DNA from: Arthrobacter koreensis | Lineage (GTDB): Bacteria > Actinomycetota > Actinomycetes > Actinomycetales > Micrococcaceae | Length of the DNA stretch: 64,000 nt | Assembly: GCF_009193255.1 (NCBI RefSeq) | Contig: NZ_WACG01000001.1 | Span: 558,001-622,000 of the forward strand | Reading direction: 5' to 3' | In this document: one piece after another, positions 50,178 through 59,126 of the stretch | Layout: every line of letters begins with the position of its first letter | Position numbering within the stretch: position 1 is the stretch's first letter | Translations under genes and position numbers: made by a program | The notes under the pieces: generated by a model | Databases searched by the model: none | What the model saw: only the letters and a program-made list of their open reading frames with translations | What the model was told of the DNA's origin: nothing

Positions 50178-50209
50178 CTGAAGCCAGGCCCCTGCGGGCC
50201 TGGCTTCAG
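50178..50209 (-). terminator. Terminator of the ferredoxin reductase gene
   Basis: A perfect 14-bp stem with 4-nt loop (CTGAAGCCAGGCCC / GGGCCTGGCTTCAG), 17 bp beyond the stop at 50226. Confidence 0.75.
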
Positions 50210-50225
50210 TAAACGGGGACTAGGC

Positions 50226-51653
50226 CTAGTTGCTGCCTTCGCGGGAGACGCGGGTCATCTCTTCGCGGTCAACTACCTTGACGCGCTCGCGGACCAGGTC
50301 CCCAACTCCGGGATCGCCGTGGACATAGCCGGCGCCCAGCGTCTTCTCGTGGGCGTCGAGGCGCTTCCAGCCCTCCCAGGTGGTGTACTCCACGCCGCGC
50401 TCCTCGAGCAGGCGGATGATCGCCCCGGGCTCGGGCTCTTCGGCGGCGGGCAGGGTGCGGCGGTCTTCGAGCAGGTAGCCGATGGTCTCCAGCGCATCGC
50501 CCTTGGTGTGGCCGATCAGGCCAACCGGACCGCGCTTGATCCAGCCGGTGGTGTAGATGCCCGGTACCGGTGCGCCACTGGTGTCCACTACCCTGCCTCC
50601 CTCGTTGGGGATGACGCCGCGACGGGAATCGTAGCCAACTTCCGGCAGCTCGGACCCGAAGTAGCCAACGGCGCGGTAGACGGCCTGGACCGGGTAGTCG
50701 ATGATTTCGCCGGTGCCCCGGGCGTTGCCGGTACCGTCGAGTTCCGTGCGCTCCATCTTGATGCCGGCAACCTTGCCGGGGGTGGCGGGATCATCGTGGA
50801 TCTCCACCGGGGAGTGCAGGAAGTGCAGGTGCAGCCTGCGCGAAGCTCCGGTGTCCTGTTCCTCGACCAGCCAGTTGGTCAGCGTGTTGACCATGGTCTT
50901 GGTCTGGTTATTGGTGCGGATCTGCTCATCCGAGGCTTCGTCGAATTCGAAATCCTCCGGGTACAGGACAATGTCCACGTCACGGGAATGCGAGAGCTCC
51001 CGCAGCTCCAGCGGCGTGAACTTCACCTGGGCCGGGCCGCGGCGGCCAAAGACGTGCACGTCCGTGACCGGAGACTTCTTCAGGCCCTCGTAGACGTTGG
51101 AGGGAATTTCAGTGGTCAGCAGGTCATCCGCATGTTTGGAAAGGATGCGCGCGACGTCGAGGGCCACGTTCCCGTTGCCGATGACGGCGATTTCCTTGGC
51201 ATCCAGGGGCCAGTCGCGGGGCACGTCCGGGTTGCCGTCGTACCAGGAGACGAAGTCGGCGCCGCCGAATGAGCCTTCCAGCTCGACCCCGGGGATATCC
51301 AGCGGGGCGTCCTTCAGGGCACCGGTTGCGAAGATGATCGCGTCGTAGAAGTGCCGGAAGTCCTTCAGGGTCAGGTCACGGCCGTAGTTCACGTTGCCGA
51401 GGAAGCGGATGTCGCCGCGGTCCAGCACCTTCTCAAGTGCGTTGACGATGCCCTTGATACGGGGATGGTCCGGGGCCACTCCATATCGGATCAGGCCGTA
51501 GGGTGCCGGGTACTGGTCAAAGAGATCAATGCTGACTTCGAAGTCGCGGTCCGCTTTGGTCAGGATGTCAGCGGCGTACACGCCGGCCGGACCAGCACCG
51601 ATAATTGCGACTCGCATGGGACGCTGCGAGCTGTCCGGAGCTGAGTTAGACAC
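50226..51653 (-). CDS. fprA: Ferredoxin/adrenodoxin-type NADP reductase (FprA-like)
   Basis: 475 residues. FAD site VAIIGAGPAGVYAADIL near the N-terminus, PYGLIRYGVAPDHP, the NADP site AVIGNGNVALDVARIL, and the C-terminal GWIKRGPVGLIGHTKGDA are all family signatures of the adrenodoxin reductase class. It passes electrons from NADPH to ferredoxins for P450 or other enzymes. The C-terminal ~75 residues have an acidic tail. No ferredoxin gene is adjacent. Confidence 0.93.
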   Translation of the reverse strand: MSNSAPDSSQRPMRVAIIGAGPAGVYAADILTKADRDFEVSIDLFDQYPAPYGLIRYGVAPDHPRIKGIVNALEKVLDRGDIRFLGNVNYGRDLTLKDFRHFYDAIIFATGALKDAPLDIPGVELEGSFGGADFVSWYDGNPDVPRDWPLDAKEIAVIGNGNVALDVARILSKHADDLLTTEIPSNVYEGLKKSPVTDVHVFGRRGPAQVKFTPLELRELSHSRDVDIVLYPEDFEFDEASDEQIRTNNQTKTMVNTLTNWLVEEQDTGASRRLHLHFLHSPVEIHDDPATPGKVAGIKMERTELDGTGNARGTGEIIDYPVQAVYRAVGYFGSELPEVGYDSRRGVIPNEGGRVVDTSGAPVPGIYTTGWIKRGPVGLIGHTKGDALETIGYLLEDRRTLPAAEEPEPGAIIRLLEERGVEYTTWEGWKRLDAHEKTLGAGYVHGDPGVGDLVRERVKVVDREEMTRVSREGSN

Positions 51654-51791
51654 TTAGAGTCCTTCTACTTGGGAGTCGTGGCACGCAAATGGCGCACGTT
51701 TTTATATTCTAATTGCCTCCTTCCGCAGCGTCTAAACGGAGGCGCTCCAACGGCCGGGAATACGCCCACGGCGTAGCGGGTTGCACCGCAC

Positions 51792-52817
51792 ATGGCCAAC
51801 GAGAATTCCCCCAGCGCGCCGCTGTCCGGAGCAGCGCCGCGGACCGCCGCCCCTGTTTCCTCCGGGACCACCTCCGGCACCCCTTCCGCGCCAGCCGCAC
51901 CGGAGGAGAAGGCGAGCACCTCCGGACTGCTTTTTGGCATCGGCGCCTACGGCATCTGGGGCGTCCTCCCGCTCTACTTCCTGCTGCTCGAGCCCGCCGG
52001 ACCGGTTGAAATCGTCGCTGCCCGCGTGGTGTTCTCCCTTGTCTTCTGTGCGGTCCTGCTGACGGTCATGCGCTCGTGGCGGAAGGCGCTGACCGCCATG
52101 AAGGACCGCCGGGCGCTTATTACCCTGACCGCGGCAGCTCTGCTCATTGCGGTGAACTGGCTGGTATTCGCCTGGGCTGTCCTGAACGGGCATGCCGTCG
52201 AAGCGGCGCTGGGCTACTTCATCAACCCGCTGATATCCGTCCTCCTGGGGGTCCTGGTCCTCAAGGAGCGCCTGCGTCCGCTGCAGTGGGCGGCGATGGC
52301 GGTGGGATTCATCGCCGTGCTGGTGCTCGCCTTCGGGTACGGGACGGTTCCCTGGGTCGCGCTGGCTTTGGCCTTTAGCTTCGGCCTGTACGGGCTGGTA
52401 AAAAAGAACGTCGGCGGGAGGGTTGATGCTGTCTCCAGCCTCACCATCGAAACCGCCGTGCTCACCCCCATCGCCGCCGTCGTACTGGGAGTCCTGGCGG
52501 TGACCGGCTCCGGAACCCTGCTGGCCGAGGGGCCCGCACACTTCTGGCTGCTGGCCGCCTCCGGCATTGCCACCGCCGTTCCGCTGGTGTTCTTCGGCGC
52601 CGCGGCACGGCGCCTGCCCCTGAGCACCGTGGGCCTGCTGCAGTACCTGGCTCCGATCCTGCAGTTCACGCTCGCACTGCTGGTCTTCAACGAGGCGATG
52701 CCGGCCGAACGCTGGGCCGGCTTCGGGCTGGTCTGGCTGGCCCTGGTGCTGCTGAGCATCGACATGCTGGGTTCGCCGCGGCGGGCACGAATCCGGCGCG
52801 CCGCTGCCGCCGTCTAG
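51792..52817 (+). CDS. rarD: EamA/DMT family permease RarD
   Basis: 341 residues. The N-terminal ~42 residues are Pro/Ala/Ser-rich and likely disordered. Ten helices follow, with IGAYGIWGVLPLYFLLLEPA, ALGYFINPLISVLLGVLVLK and LSTVGLLQYLAPILQFTLAL, the typical RarD boxes. The substrate of RarD-type transporters is not established; chloramphenicol-related phenotypes are reported for the family. It is divergent from fprA. Confidence 0.9.
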   Translation: MANENSPSAPLSGAAPRTAAPVSSGTTSGTPSAPAAPEEKASTSGLLFGIGAYGIWGVLPLYFLLLEPAGPVEIVAARVVFSLVFCAVLLTVMRSWRKALTAMKDRRALITLTAAALLIAVNWLVFAWAVLNGHAVEAALGYFINPLISVLLGVLVLKERLRPLQWAAMAVGFIAVLVLAFGYGTVPWVALALAFSFGLYGLVKKNVGGRVDAVSSLTIETAVLTPIAAVVLGVLAVTGSGTLLAEGPAHFWLLAASGIATAVPLVFFGAAARRLPLSTVGLLQYLAPILQFTLALLVFNEAMPAERWAGFGLVWLALVLLSIDMLGSPRRARIRRAAAAV

Positions 52818-52829
52818 CGCTTGACCGGC

Positions 52830-52875
52830 GTGCCCCTGGTCCTCGCGGAGAGAACCAGGGGCACTTCGTTTTTTG
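52830..52875 (+). terminator. rarD terminator
   Basis: GTGCCCCTGGT (52830-52840) pairs with ACCAGGGGCAC (52854-52864), followed by TTCGTTTTTT. 13 bp after the rarD stop. Confidence 0.88.
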
Positions 52876-52879
52876 GCGG

Positions 52880-54433
52880 CTAGACCTCGGAGCGCTCGGC
52901 TTCCGCTGCCGAACGCGAGTCTCCGGTCCGCAGCGTCTCGCCGCGGAAGAAGCCCGGATGAATCCGGTACATCACAAGCATCAGCACCGCGCCCAGGATG
53001 ATCACGCCCATGCCCAGCACGAACACCAGTCCTACGCCGCCCACCGAGGAGCCGGACCCGTAGTTGGGGTCCATCGAATCGAAGGCCGTCTTGATGAACA
53101 TGACGAACAGGATGATGCCGCCAATCGCGGGTGCCAGGAACTTCAGCAGGAAGGACCGCGCACTCTCGAACGCATCACGCCGGAAGTACCAGACGCAGGC
53201 CAGCGCGGTAATGCCGTAATAGAAGCAGATCATCAGGCCCAGCGCCGTGATGGTATCCCACAGCGCGTTTTCTGAGAGCAGGCGCGTGACCACGTAGAAC
53301 GCCGACGCCGCAACGGCGGCAGCCACGGTGGCGTAGCCCGGGGACTTGTAGGCAGGGCTGATCCGGCCAAAGCGCCTGGGCAGGGCACGGTAGTGGCCCA
53401 TCGCCAGCAGGGTCCGCGCCGGGGAGACGAACGTGGACTGCAGCGAGGCGGCGGAGCTGGACAGGATGGACAGGGACATCAGGATCGCGAACGGTCCCAT
53501 CACCGGGGTGGCCAGGACCGCGAAGATACTCTCCTGGTTCTCCGGGTTGCCGGCACCCAGCTCGCCGTCGCCCACACCAGCGTAGGAGATCACAGCCAGC
53601 GCGATCATCATGTAGATGAGCACAATGACAAACACCGTAGCCGTGGCCGCACGGCCCGGAGTCTTGTCCGGGTCCTTGGTTTCCTCGTTCATGGTGAGGG
53701 TGACGTCCCAGCCCCAGTAGACGAAGATCGACAGTGAAACCCCGGCGGCGAAAGCGGAGAAGGATTCGACCGCGAACGGGTTGAACCAGTCCCAGCTGAT
53801 CTGCGTCGCATCGAAGGCGGTGCCTCCGGCCACGTGCGAGAAGGCAGCGATTGAGAACCAGGCCAGGACGATCAGCTGGAAGGCCACCAGCACGTACTGG
53901 ACGGTCTTGGTGGTCTCCACCCCCCGGTAGGAGATCCAGCAGGCAATGGCCACGAAGACCAGTGTGGTGGCGATGTTCAGCGGCAGGTTCAGGGTCAGGT
54001 CCGCCAGCGAATCGTTACCGGTGACCTGCGCGAGCATGAGGTAGAAGAAGTCCACCGCCACGGCCGCAAGGTTTGAGAGCACGATGATCGTCGCGGCAAT
54101 CAGCCCCCAGCCGCCCATCCAGCCCACCCAGGGACCGAACGCACGGGTGGCCCAGGTGAAGGACGTACCCGAATCCGGCATGGCGTTGTTCAGTTCCCGG
54201 TAGCCGAGGGCCACCAGGATCATGGGGATGAAGCCGACCAGGAAGATGGCCGGAAGCTGCACGCCCACCTCCGAAACGGTGGGGCCCAGCCCGGACGTCA
54301 GGGTGTACGCCGGGGCGATGCAGGAAATGCCAATGACGACGGCGCCAATCAGCCCAACCTGTCCGCCCTTCAGCCCCTTGCTGCTCAGTCCAGTGCCCCC
54401 GGCAGTGTTTTTGGTGCTGGTGCGGTTGCTCAC
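52880..54433 (-). CDS. APC family amino acid/polyamine permease
   Basis: 517 residues, twelve helices, starting from a GTG at 54433 that overlaps the stop of the universal stress gene (GTGA). GLIGAVVIGISCIAPAYTL and PDSGTSFTWATRAFGPWVG are the helix-one and helix-two/three motifs of APC transporters, in the putrescine/amino acid importer group. Operon order monoamine oxidase, universal stress protein, permease implies uptake of the oxidase substrate, most likely putrescine. Confidence 0.9.
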   Translation of the reverse strand: MSNRTSTKNTAGGTGLSSKGLKGGQVGLIGAVVIGISCIAPAYTLTSGLGPTVSEVGVQLPAIFLVGFIPMILVALGYRELNNAMPDSGTSFTWATRAFGPWVGWMGGWGLIAATIIVLSNLAAVAVDFFYLMLAQVTGNDSLADLTLNLPLNIATTLVFVAIACWISYRGVETTKTVQYVLVAFQLIVLAWFSIAAFSHVAGGTAFDATQISWDWFNPFAVESFSAFAAGVSLSIFVYWGWDVTLTMNEETKDPDKTPGRAATATVFVIVLIYMMIALAVISYAGVGDGELGAGNPENQESIFAVLATPVMGPFAILMSLSILSSSAASLQSTFVSPARTLLAMGHYRALPRRFGRISPAYKSPGYATVAAAVAASAFYVVTRLLSENALWDTITALGLMICFYYGITALACVWYFRRDAFESARSFLLKFLAPAIGGIILFVMFIKTAFDSMDPNYGSGSSVGGVGLVFVLGMGVIILGAVLMLVMYRIHPGFFRGETLRTGDSRSAAEAERSEV

Positions 54434-55311
54434 TGCGGTTCTCCTGACGTCTGGCGCTGCGGGGCGGGCGTGTAGTTCCGGGGAACCACGACCATGGGAA
54501 CCGGCAAGCTCCTCAGGACCTTGGAGGCGGTGGCACCGAGGAAGAGCTGGTTGGTCCGGGCAAGCCGGCTGGAGCCGATGATGAGGATCTCGCCGTCGTC
54601 GAAGTCCAGCTCGTCCACGGCGTTTTCGATGGTCCTGCCCTGGGCCACCACGCCTGCCACCTCACACCTGCCGCCGGTCAGGGACAGCGCGCGCTGCACC
54701 CTGTCGTCAATGTGGAGCTGTGCTTCCTCCACGGCGGCGTCGCCGGGGGCGTCCAGCGCGAGCAGGGAGAGCAGGCGGAGGGGAACGCCGCGGCGGGCTG
54801 CCGAGGCGCAGGCAACTTCCAGGACGTCCTCGGCGCCGCGCCGCTCCCCTACTGCGCAGGTGATGCGGGTGAGCGGATCCATCCGGCTGTAGCCGCGCGG
54901 TGCGAGGGCAACCGGCACGCTTGCCGCATGGAGCAGGGCGTTCGCAGCGCTGCCGACCGTGAAGCGCTTGAAGAGGCCGTTGCTTCCGGCGCCCACCACG
55001 ATCAGGCCCGCAGCGAATTCCTCTGCGGCTTCGATGAGGCCGCGCGCGTCCGAGTCGGCGGTGCGGATGTGTCCCCTGGCCTCGATGTCCGCCGGCACCA
55101 GGGCCAGCGCTTCATCCAGCCAGTCCCGAAGCTGGCGTGCCAGCAGGGTGGAGTACGTCCGTTCCGGCGGATACACCGCGGTGAAGGGCGACTCCTCCGG
55201 GTCCACGATCACCAGGTCCAGGGAAGCCCCCTGGGTCCGGGCAATGGTGCAGGCCAGGAACAATGCGTCCCTGCCGCGTTCAGTGGCCGTGTAACCGACT
55301 ACGTAGCGCAT
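54430..55311 (-). CDS. Universal stress protein, two tandem Usp domains
   Basis: 293 residues with two repeats (about 1-140 and 145-285). Each has the ATP-loop G-x2-G-x9-G(S/A): GAGSNGLFKRFTVGSAANAL in the first, GSSRLARTNQLFLGATASKV in the second. Tandem Usp proteins bind ATP and modulate partners. It is placed between the amine oxidase gene (six bases apart) and the permease gene (overlapping), so it may adjust transport or metabolism. Confidence 0.85.
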   Translation of the reverse strand: MRYVVGYTATERGRDALFLACTIARTQGASLDLVIVDPEESPFTAVYPPERTYSTLLARQLRDWLDEALALVPADIEARGHIRTADSDARGLIEAAEEFAAGLIVVGAGSNGLFKRFTVGSAANALLHAASVPVALAPRGYSRMDPLTRITCAVGERRGAEDVLEVACASAARRGVPLRLLSLLALDAPGDAAVEEAQLHIDDRVQRALSLTGGRCEVAGVVAQGRTIENAVDELDFDDGEILIIGSSRLARTNQLFLGATASKVLRSLPVPMVVVPRNYTPAPQRQTSGEPQ

Positions 55312-55317
55312 CGGTTC

Positions 55318-56682
55318 TTAGCCCTTGTACAGCGCAGCGATGCGCTCGGCGGTCTTGGCACCCATACGGACCGCGCCGTCGACGTGCTGGTAGCCCTCGG
55401 CGGCGAGGTCGGAGCAGGACCAGTGGATGGGGCCGACGGGTGCCAGCTGGTCCGGGCCGTAGCGGTGCAGGCCGCCGAGGTCGTAGCTGGCGGCGTACGC
55501 GCCGCGGGTCCATTCCTCGGATCCCCAGTCGGATTCGTAGTAGACCTCGGGGTTCAGGGCCTCCTCGCCGAGGTAGCCGGCGATGGATTCGAGGATCGCC
55601 TGGCGGCGTTCGCCGGCGCTGAGTTCGAACATCGCGTCGGCCTTCTCGTCCGACACGAAGCCCACCAGGGTGCCGCGGCTGTCCTTGTGGTTGGTGTTGT
55701 CGTAGACCTCCTGGACCAGCTCATGGGCACCGAAGCAGGTTCCGGAGAGCCCGGCCTCGCGCCAGAACGGCTTGGAGTACACAGCGTGGACCTTGATGAC
55801 CAGTCCCAGGGAGACGTGCTGGTGCATCTGGTGCTGGCGGCGCGGCAGCGGAGGATCGAAGGAGACCCGGGAGTACAGGTTCGGCGGAACGGCCATGATG
55901 GCGTAGCGCGCGTGGACGGTGACGCCGTCGGCCTCTGCCGTGACGGACGGACCCTCCTCGCTCCAGCGGAGCGTCCGGACCGGTGCGCCCAGGATGACGT
56001 CCTCACCCAGCTCAGCGGCCATCCGTTCGGAGACCTGCTGCATGCCGCCGGCCACCCGGCGGTCCAGGATGAAGTTTTCATCCACCAGGTTGGAGAACGA
56101 ACCCGCGGAGGACGCCATCAGCAGCGCCTGCAGGGTGGAGAAGGAATGCGCGGGCTTGGTGAGCATGCCACCGGCGACGAACAGTCCAATGTTGTTGCAG
56201 GCTTCCTCGTCGGAGGACTGCTCGCGCAGCCAGGCGGAGAAGGAGATGGTGTCCAGCGCCCGAGCGTCCGGATGCGTCCACGGTGCCGCCGGATCGGTCT
56301 TGGCCGTCAGTTCGTCCAGGAGGGTGATCAGGCGTTCCATTTCCTGCGCGGTGGATTCGGCAACCGGGAACATGTCACCGGAATAGCGGACCGCACGGTG
56401 GTCCGAGCCGATATACACGGACTCCCCCTCGCGGTAGCGCGGGAAGGTTTCCAAGCCCAGTTCCTCGACGAGCTCGCTAAGGGCTTCCTGGTCCGGGGAA
56501 ATCCATTGTCCGCCGATCTCCAGGAATGCGCCGTCGATCGTGTCCGACCAGGTGCGCCCGCCCACGCGGTCCCGCGCCTCCAGCACTGCCACGCTCAGGC
56601 CGGCAGCCTTCAGTTTCCTCGCCGCGGTCAGGCCGGACGGGCCTGCACCAATAATGACGACGTTCCGTTCCAGGGTTCGCAC
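55318..56682 (-). CDS. Flavin amine oxidase, putrescine oxidase-like
   Basis: 454 residues. FAD site VVIIGAGPSGLTAARKLKAA, GGRTWSDTIDG and FLEIGGQWISPDQ at the flavin isoalloxazine side, plus a C-terminal PIHWSCSDLAAEGYQHVDGA flavin-contact segment. It resembles the putrescine oxidases of Kocuria and Rhodococcus, which make 4-aminobutanal, ammonia and peroxide. The permease and gabT in the region support this over histamine or other monoamine substrates, but specificity is inferred. Confidence 0.85.
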   Translation of the reverse strand: MRTLERNVVIIGAGPSGLTAARKLKAAGLSVAVLEARDRVGGRTWSDTIDGAFLEIGGQWISPDQEALSELVEELGLETFPRYREGESVYIGSDHRAVRYSGDMFPVAESTAQEMERLITLLDELTAKTDPAAPWTHPDARALDTISFSAWLREQSSDEEACNNIGLFVAGGMLTKPAHSFSTLQALLMASSAGSFSNLVDENFILDRRVAGGMQQVSERMAAELGEDVILGAPVRTLRWSEEGPSVTAEADGVTVHARYAIMAVPPNLYSRVSFDPPLPRRQHQMHQHVSLGLVIKVHAVYSKPFWREAGLSGTCFGAHELVQEVYDNTNHKDSRGTLVGFVSDEKADAMFELSAGERRQAILESIAGYLGEEALNPEVYYESDWGSEEWTRGAYAASYDLGGLHRYGPDQLAPVGPIHWSCSDLAAEGYQHVDGAVRMGAKTAERIAALYKG

Positions 56683-56747
56683 TGTGTTTCCTCTCTCCAG
56701 CGGCCGACCTCCGGCCGCTCAAACCGAACGCTGTCTTCGACTCACAT

Positions 56748-56766
56748 AAATGAACAGCGTTCATTT
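56748..56766. promoter_or_regulatory. TetR operator palindrome upstream of the amine oxidase operon
   Basis: AAATGAAC-AGC-GTTCATTT is a perfect 8-bp inverted repeat with a 3-bp centre. It lies between the divergent amine oxidase (start 56,682) and TetR (start 56,863) genes. GAACGCTGT at 56726-56734 is a further half-site-like match. Confidence 0.85.
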
Positions 56767-56862
56767 GTACGGACACTCTAGCGGACCCCCGGCCCTGCGG
56801 GGAGAGTCTGTGCGAATATTAATTTTGGGCACCCGGGTGCCCCAGACCCCTGAAGGAGCGTG

Positions 56863-57522
56863 ATGGCGGGAGTACGCACACGGCGCAGTGCCGGCCGTCC
56901 GTCACAGCGTGTCCTGACACAGGAAAACATCACAGCAGCCGCCCTTGAGGTGATCACGTCCCGCGGCTACGAAGGCTTCACCATGTCTTCCCTGGCGGCG
57001 AGGCTGCAGGTGGCGCCGTCGGCCCTCTACAACCACGCGTCCTCGAAGGCCGAAGTACTGCGATGGATCCAGGACCACCTGATGGCCGGGGTGGACACGG
57101 CCTGTTTCGCGGAGCTTGACTGGCCTGACGCGGTGCGGACCTGGGCCCGCTCCTACCGGGAGGTCTTTGCCCGGCACACTCCGCTGATCGCCGTGATTGC
57201 CGTCCTGCAGGTCTCCGGCGCGCCGCGCACGCTGGCCATGTACGAAGCCGTCACCGAGGGTTTCCTGCGCGCGGGCTGGAACCAGGCGAGGATCATTCCG
57301 GCGATCGTGGCCCTGGAGTCCTTTATCTTTGGCTCGGCCTTCGACGCCGTTGCCCCGACAGACATCTTCGATACCGGGTCCCTGGCCTCGGAAAGCCCGC
57401 TCTTCACTGCGGCCGTTGCCGCAGCGCCCGGGCGGGAAAGCGGCAAGGCTGCCGAGCAGGCTTTTGAAACCGGGCTGGATGCCCTGATCCACGGCTTCGC
57501 GGGCACTCCCTCCGGTAACTGA
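56863..57522 (+). CDS. TetR family regulator of the amine oxidase operon
   Basis: 219 residues from the ATG at 56863, which has GAAGGAG at the right distance; a GTG one codon earlier is too close to it. The DNA-binding part is LTQENITAAALEVITSRGYE, FTMSSLAARLQVAPSALYNH and ASSKAEVLRW. The C-terminal domain is of the TetR_C type with many Ala and aromatic residues. Divergent position and the palindrome between suggest it represses the oxidase-usp-permease operon and itself, with an amine or aldehyde as likely inducer. Confidence 0.88.
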   Translation: MAGVRTRRSAGRPSQRVLTQENITAAALEVITSRGYEGFTMSSLAARLQVAPSALYNHASSKAEVLRWIQDHLMAGVDTACFAELDWPDAVRTWARSYREVFARHTPLIAVIAVLQVSGAPRTLAMYEAVTEGFLRAGWNQARIIPAIVALESFIFGSAFDAVAPTDIFDTGSLASESPLFTAAVAAAPGRESGKAAEQAFETGLDALIHGFAGTPSGN

Positions 57523-57546
57523 GCCCCGCAGGGTCCGGAAACCGCA

Positions 57547-57583
57547 AACGGGCGGCATCCGGAGTTACCGGATACCGCCCGTT
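57547..57583. terminator. Bidirectional terminator between tetR and gabT
   Basis: AACGGGCGG (57547-57555) pairs with CCGCCCGTT (57575-57583); an inner ATCCGG / CCGGAT continues the stem. It lies between two convergent genes. Confidence 0.75.
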
Positions 57584-57600
57584 AGGTACTGCGGGGCCTG

Positions 57601-58956
57601 CTAAGCCTGGGCGCGGATGGCTGCTTCCAGCACGTCCAGGCCGTCGGAGAGCAGGTCTTCGCTGATTACCAGCGGCGGAAGCAGGCGGATGACATTGCCG
57701 TACGTTCCGCAGGTGAGGATGATGACGCCCTCGGCCAGGCAGGCAGCCGCGATGTCCTTGGCGGCTGCGGCGTCGGGCGTCTTGGTGCCCGGCTTGACCA
57801 GTTCGAGTGCGAGCATGGCTCCGCGGCCGCGGACCTCACCGATGACACCGGTCTCTTCGGCAACCTTGCGCAGGCGCGGAACGGTGATTTCCTCGATGCG
57901 GCGGGCACGGCCGGCCAGATCCTGGCCTTCCATCGTCTCGATGGCGGCCAGCGCGGAGGCACAGGCAACCGGGTTGCCGCCGTAGGTGCCGCCCAGGCCG
58001 CCCGGGTGGACGGCGTCGAGCAGTTCTGCGCGGCCGGTAACGGCGGAAAGCGGCATTCCGCCGGCAATGCCCTTGGCCATGGTCATGATGTCCGGGACAA
58101 CACCCTCATGCTCGACGGCGAACCACTCGCCGGTGCGGCAGAAGCCGGACTGGACCTCGTCCGCGATGAAGACAATGCCGTTGGCCTTGGCCCACTCGGC
58201 CAGCCGCGGCAGGAAGCCCTCAGCCGGGACAATGAAGCCGCCTTCGCCCTGGATGGGCTCGATCAGGAGGGCAGCCAGCTGGTCCGCGCCGATCTGCTTT
58301 TCGATGGCGAGGATGGCGCGGTCGGCAGCTTCGGTGCCGGTGATCTCCGGGTTCTCTTCCCGGTAGGGGTAGCTCATGGGCATGCGGTAGATCTCGGAAG
58401 CGAAGGGGCCGAATCCGGTCTTGTACGGCATGGCCTTGGCCGTCAGGCCCATGGTCAGGTTGGTGCGGCCGTGGTACGCGTGGTCGAAGGCCACAACGGC
58501 CTGGCGGCCGGTTGCGGAGCGGGCAATTTTGATGGCGTTCTCGACTGCTTCGGCACCGGAGTTGAAGAGCACGGTGCGCTTCTCGTGGCTCCCGGGGGTC
58601 ACCTCGGCGAGCTTCTCGGCCACGGCGACGTAGCCCTCGTACGGGGTGACCATGAAGCAGGTGTGGGTGAAGTGCGCAACCTGCTCCTGGGCAGCTGCCA
58701 CGACGGCGGGGTCCGACGCTCCGACGCTGGTCACGGCAATGCCGGAACCGAGGTCGATGAAGGAGTTGCCGTCCACGTCGACGATGATGCCGCCGTCGGC
58801 ATCCTGGACGTAGACGGGGACGCTGGACGCAACGCCCTTGGCAACCACAGCGGCGCGGCGCTCATTCAGGGCGGCGGACTTCGGGCCCGGGAAGGAACCG
58901 GTGATGTTCCGCTTCTGTTCCAGCCGGAAGGCCGGGGCGGTAGCTGAGGTGCTCAT
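57601..58956 (-). CDS. gabT: 4-aminobutyrate aminotransferase
   Basis: 451 residues from the ATG at 58956; GAAAGAGG lies upstream. Class III PLP aminotransferase: IDLGSGIAVTSVG, FFNSGAEAVENAIKIARS-type cofactor loop (here VLFNSGAEAVENAIKIA), ADEVQSGFCRTGEWF and the PLP lysine in TMAKGIAGGMP. It converts GABA and 2-oxoglutarate to succinate semialdehyde and glutamate. The putrescine oxidase operon nearby suggests a joint putrescine-GABA route; no succinate semialdehyde dehydrogenase lies next to it. Confidence 0.93.
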   Translation of the reverse strand: MSTSATAPAFRLEQKRNITGSFPGPKSAALNERRAAVVAKGVASSVPVYVQDADGGIIVDVDGNSFIDLGSGIAVTSVGASDPAVVAAAQEQVAHFTHTCFMVTPYEGYVAVAEKLAEVTPGSHEKRTVLFNSGAEAVENAIKIARSATGRQAVVAFDHAYHGRTNLTMGLTAKAMPYKTGFGPFASEIYRMPMSYPYREENPEITGTEAADRAILAIEKQIGADQLAALLIEPIQGEGGFIVPAEGFLPRLAEWAKANGIVFIADEVQSGFCRTGEWFAVEHEGVVPDIMTMAKGIAGGMPLSAVTGRAELLDAVHPGGLGGTYGGNPVACASALAAIETMEGQDLAGRARRIEEITVPRLRKVAEETGVIGEVRGRGAMLALELVKPGTKTPDAAAAKDIAAACLAEGVIILTCGTYGNVIRLLPPLVISEDLLSDGLDVLEAAIRAQA

Positions 58957-59114
58957 GGGTGTTGCCTCTTTCGACAGGGGAATCGGATATGCGAAAAGTG
59001 ATGGATGCACTGCGCCGCAGTGATCCAAATTTACGCGCCGAGGACGCGATAAGGCACGGACACCCGCACAATGACATGTTGCGTCTGCGGTGCAAGCGCC
59101 CAAAAGACTGCCCC

Positions 59115-59120
59115 TATAGT
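59115..59120 (+). promoter_or_regulatory. -10 element of a leaderless pucR transcript
   Basis: TATAGT ends 6 nt before the GTG at 59127. No ribosome-binding site precedes the GTG, so the mRNA probably starts at or next to the start codon. No good -35 hexamer is apparent. Confidence 0.6.
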
Positions 59121-59126
59121 TGTTGC

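Noticed and set aside
54712-56781. A 689-codon plus-strand open frame
   Set aside because: Antisense to the universal stress and amine oxidase genes, which have full family motifs; no coding features of its own.
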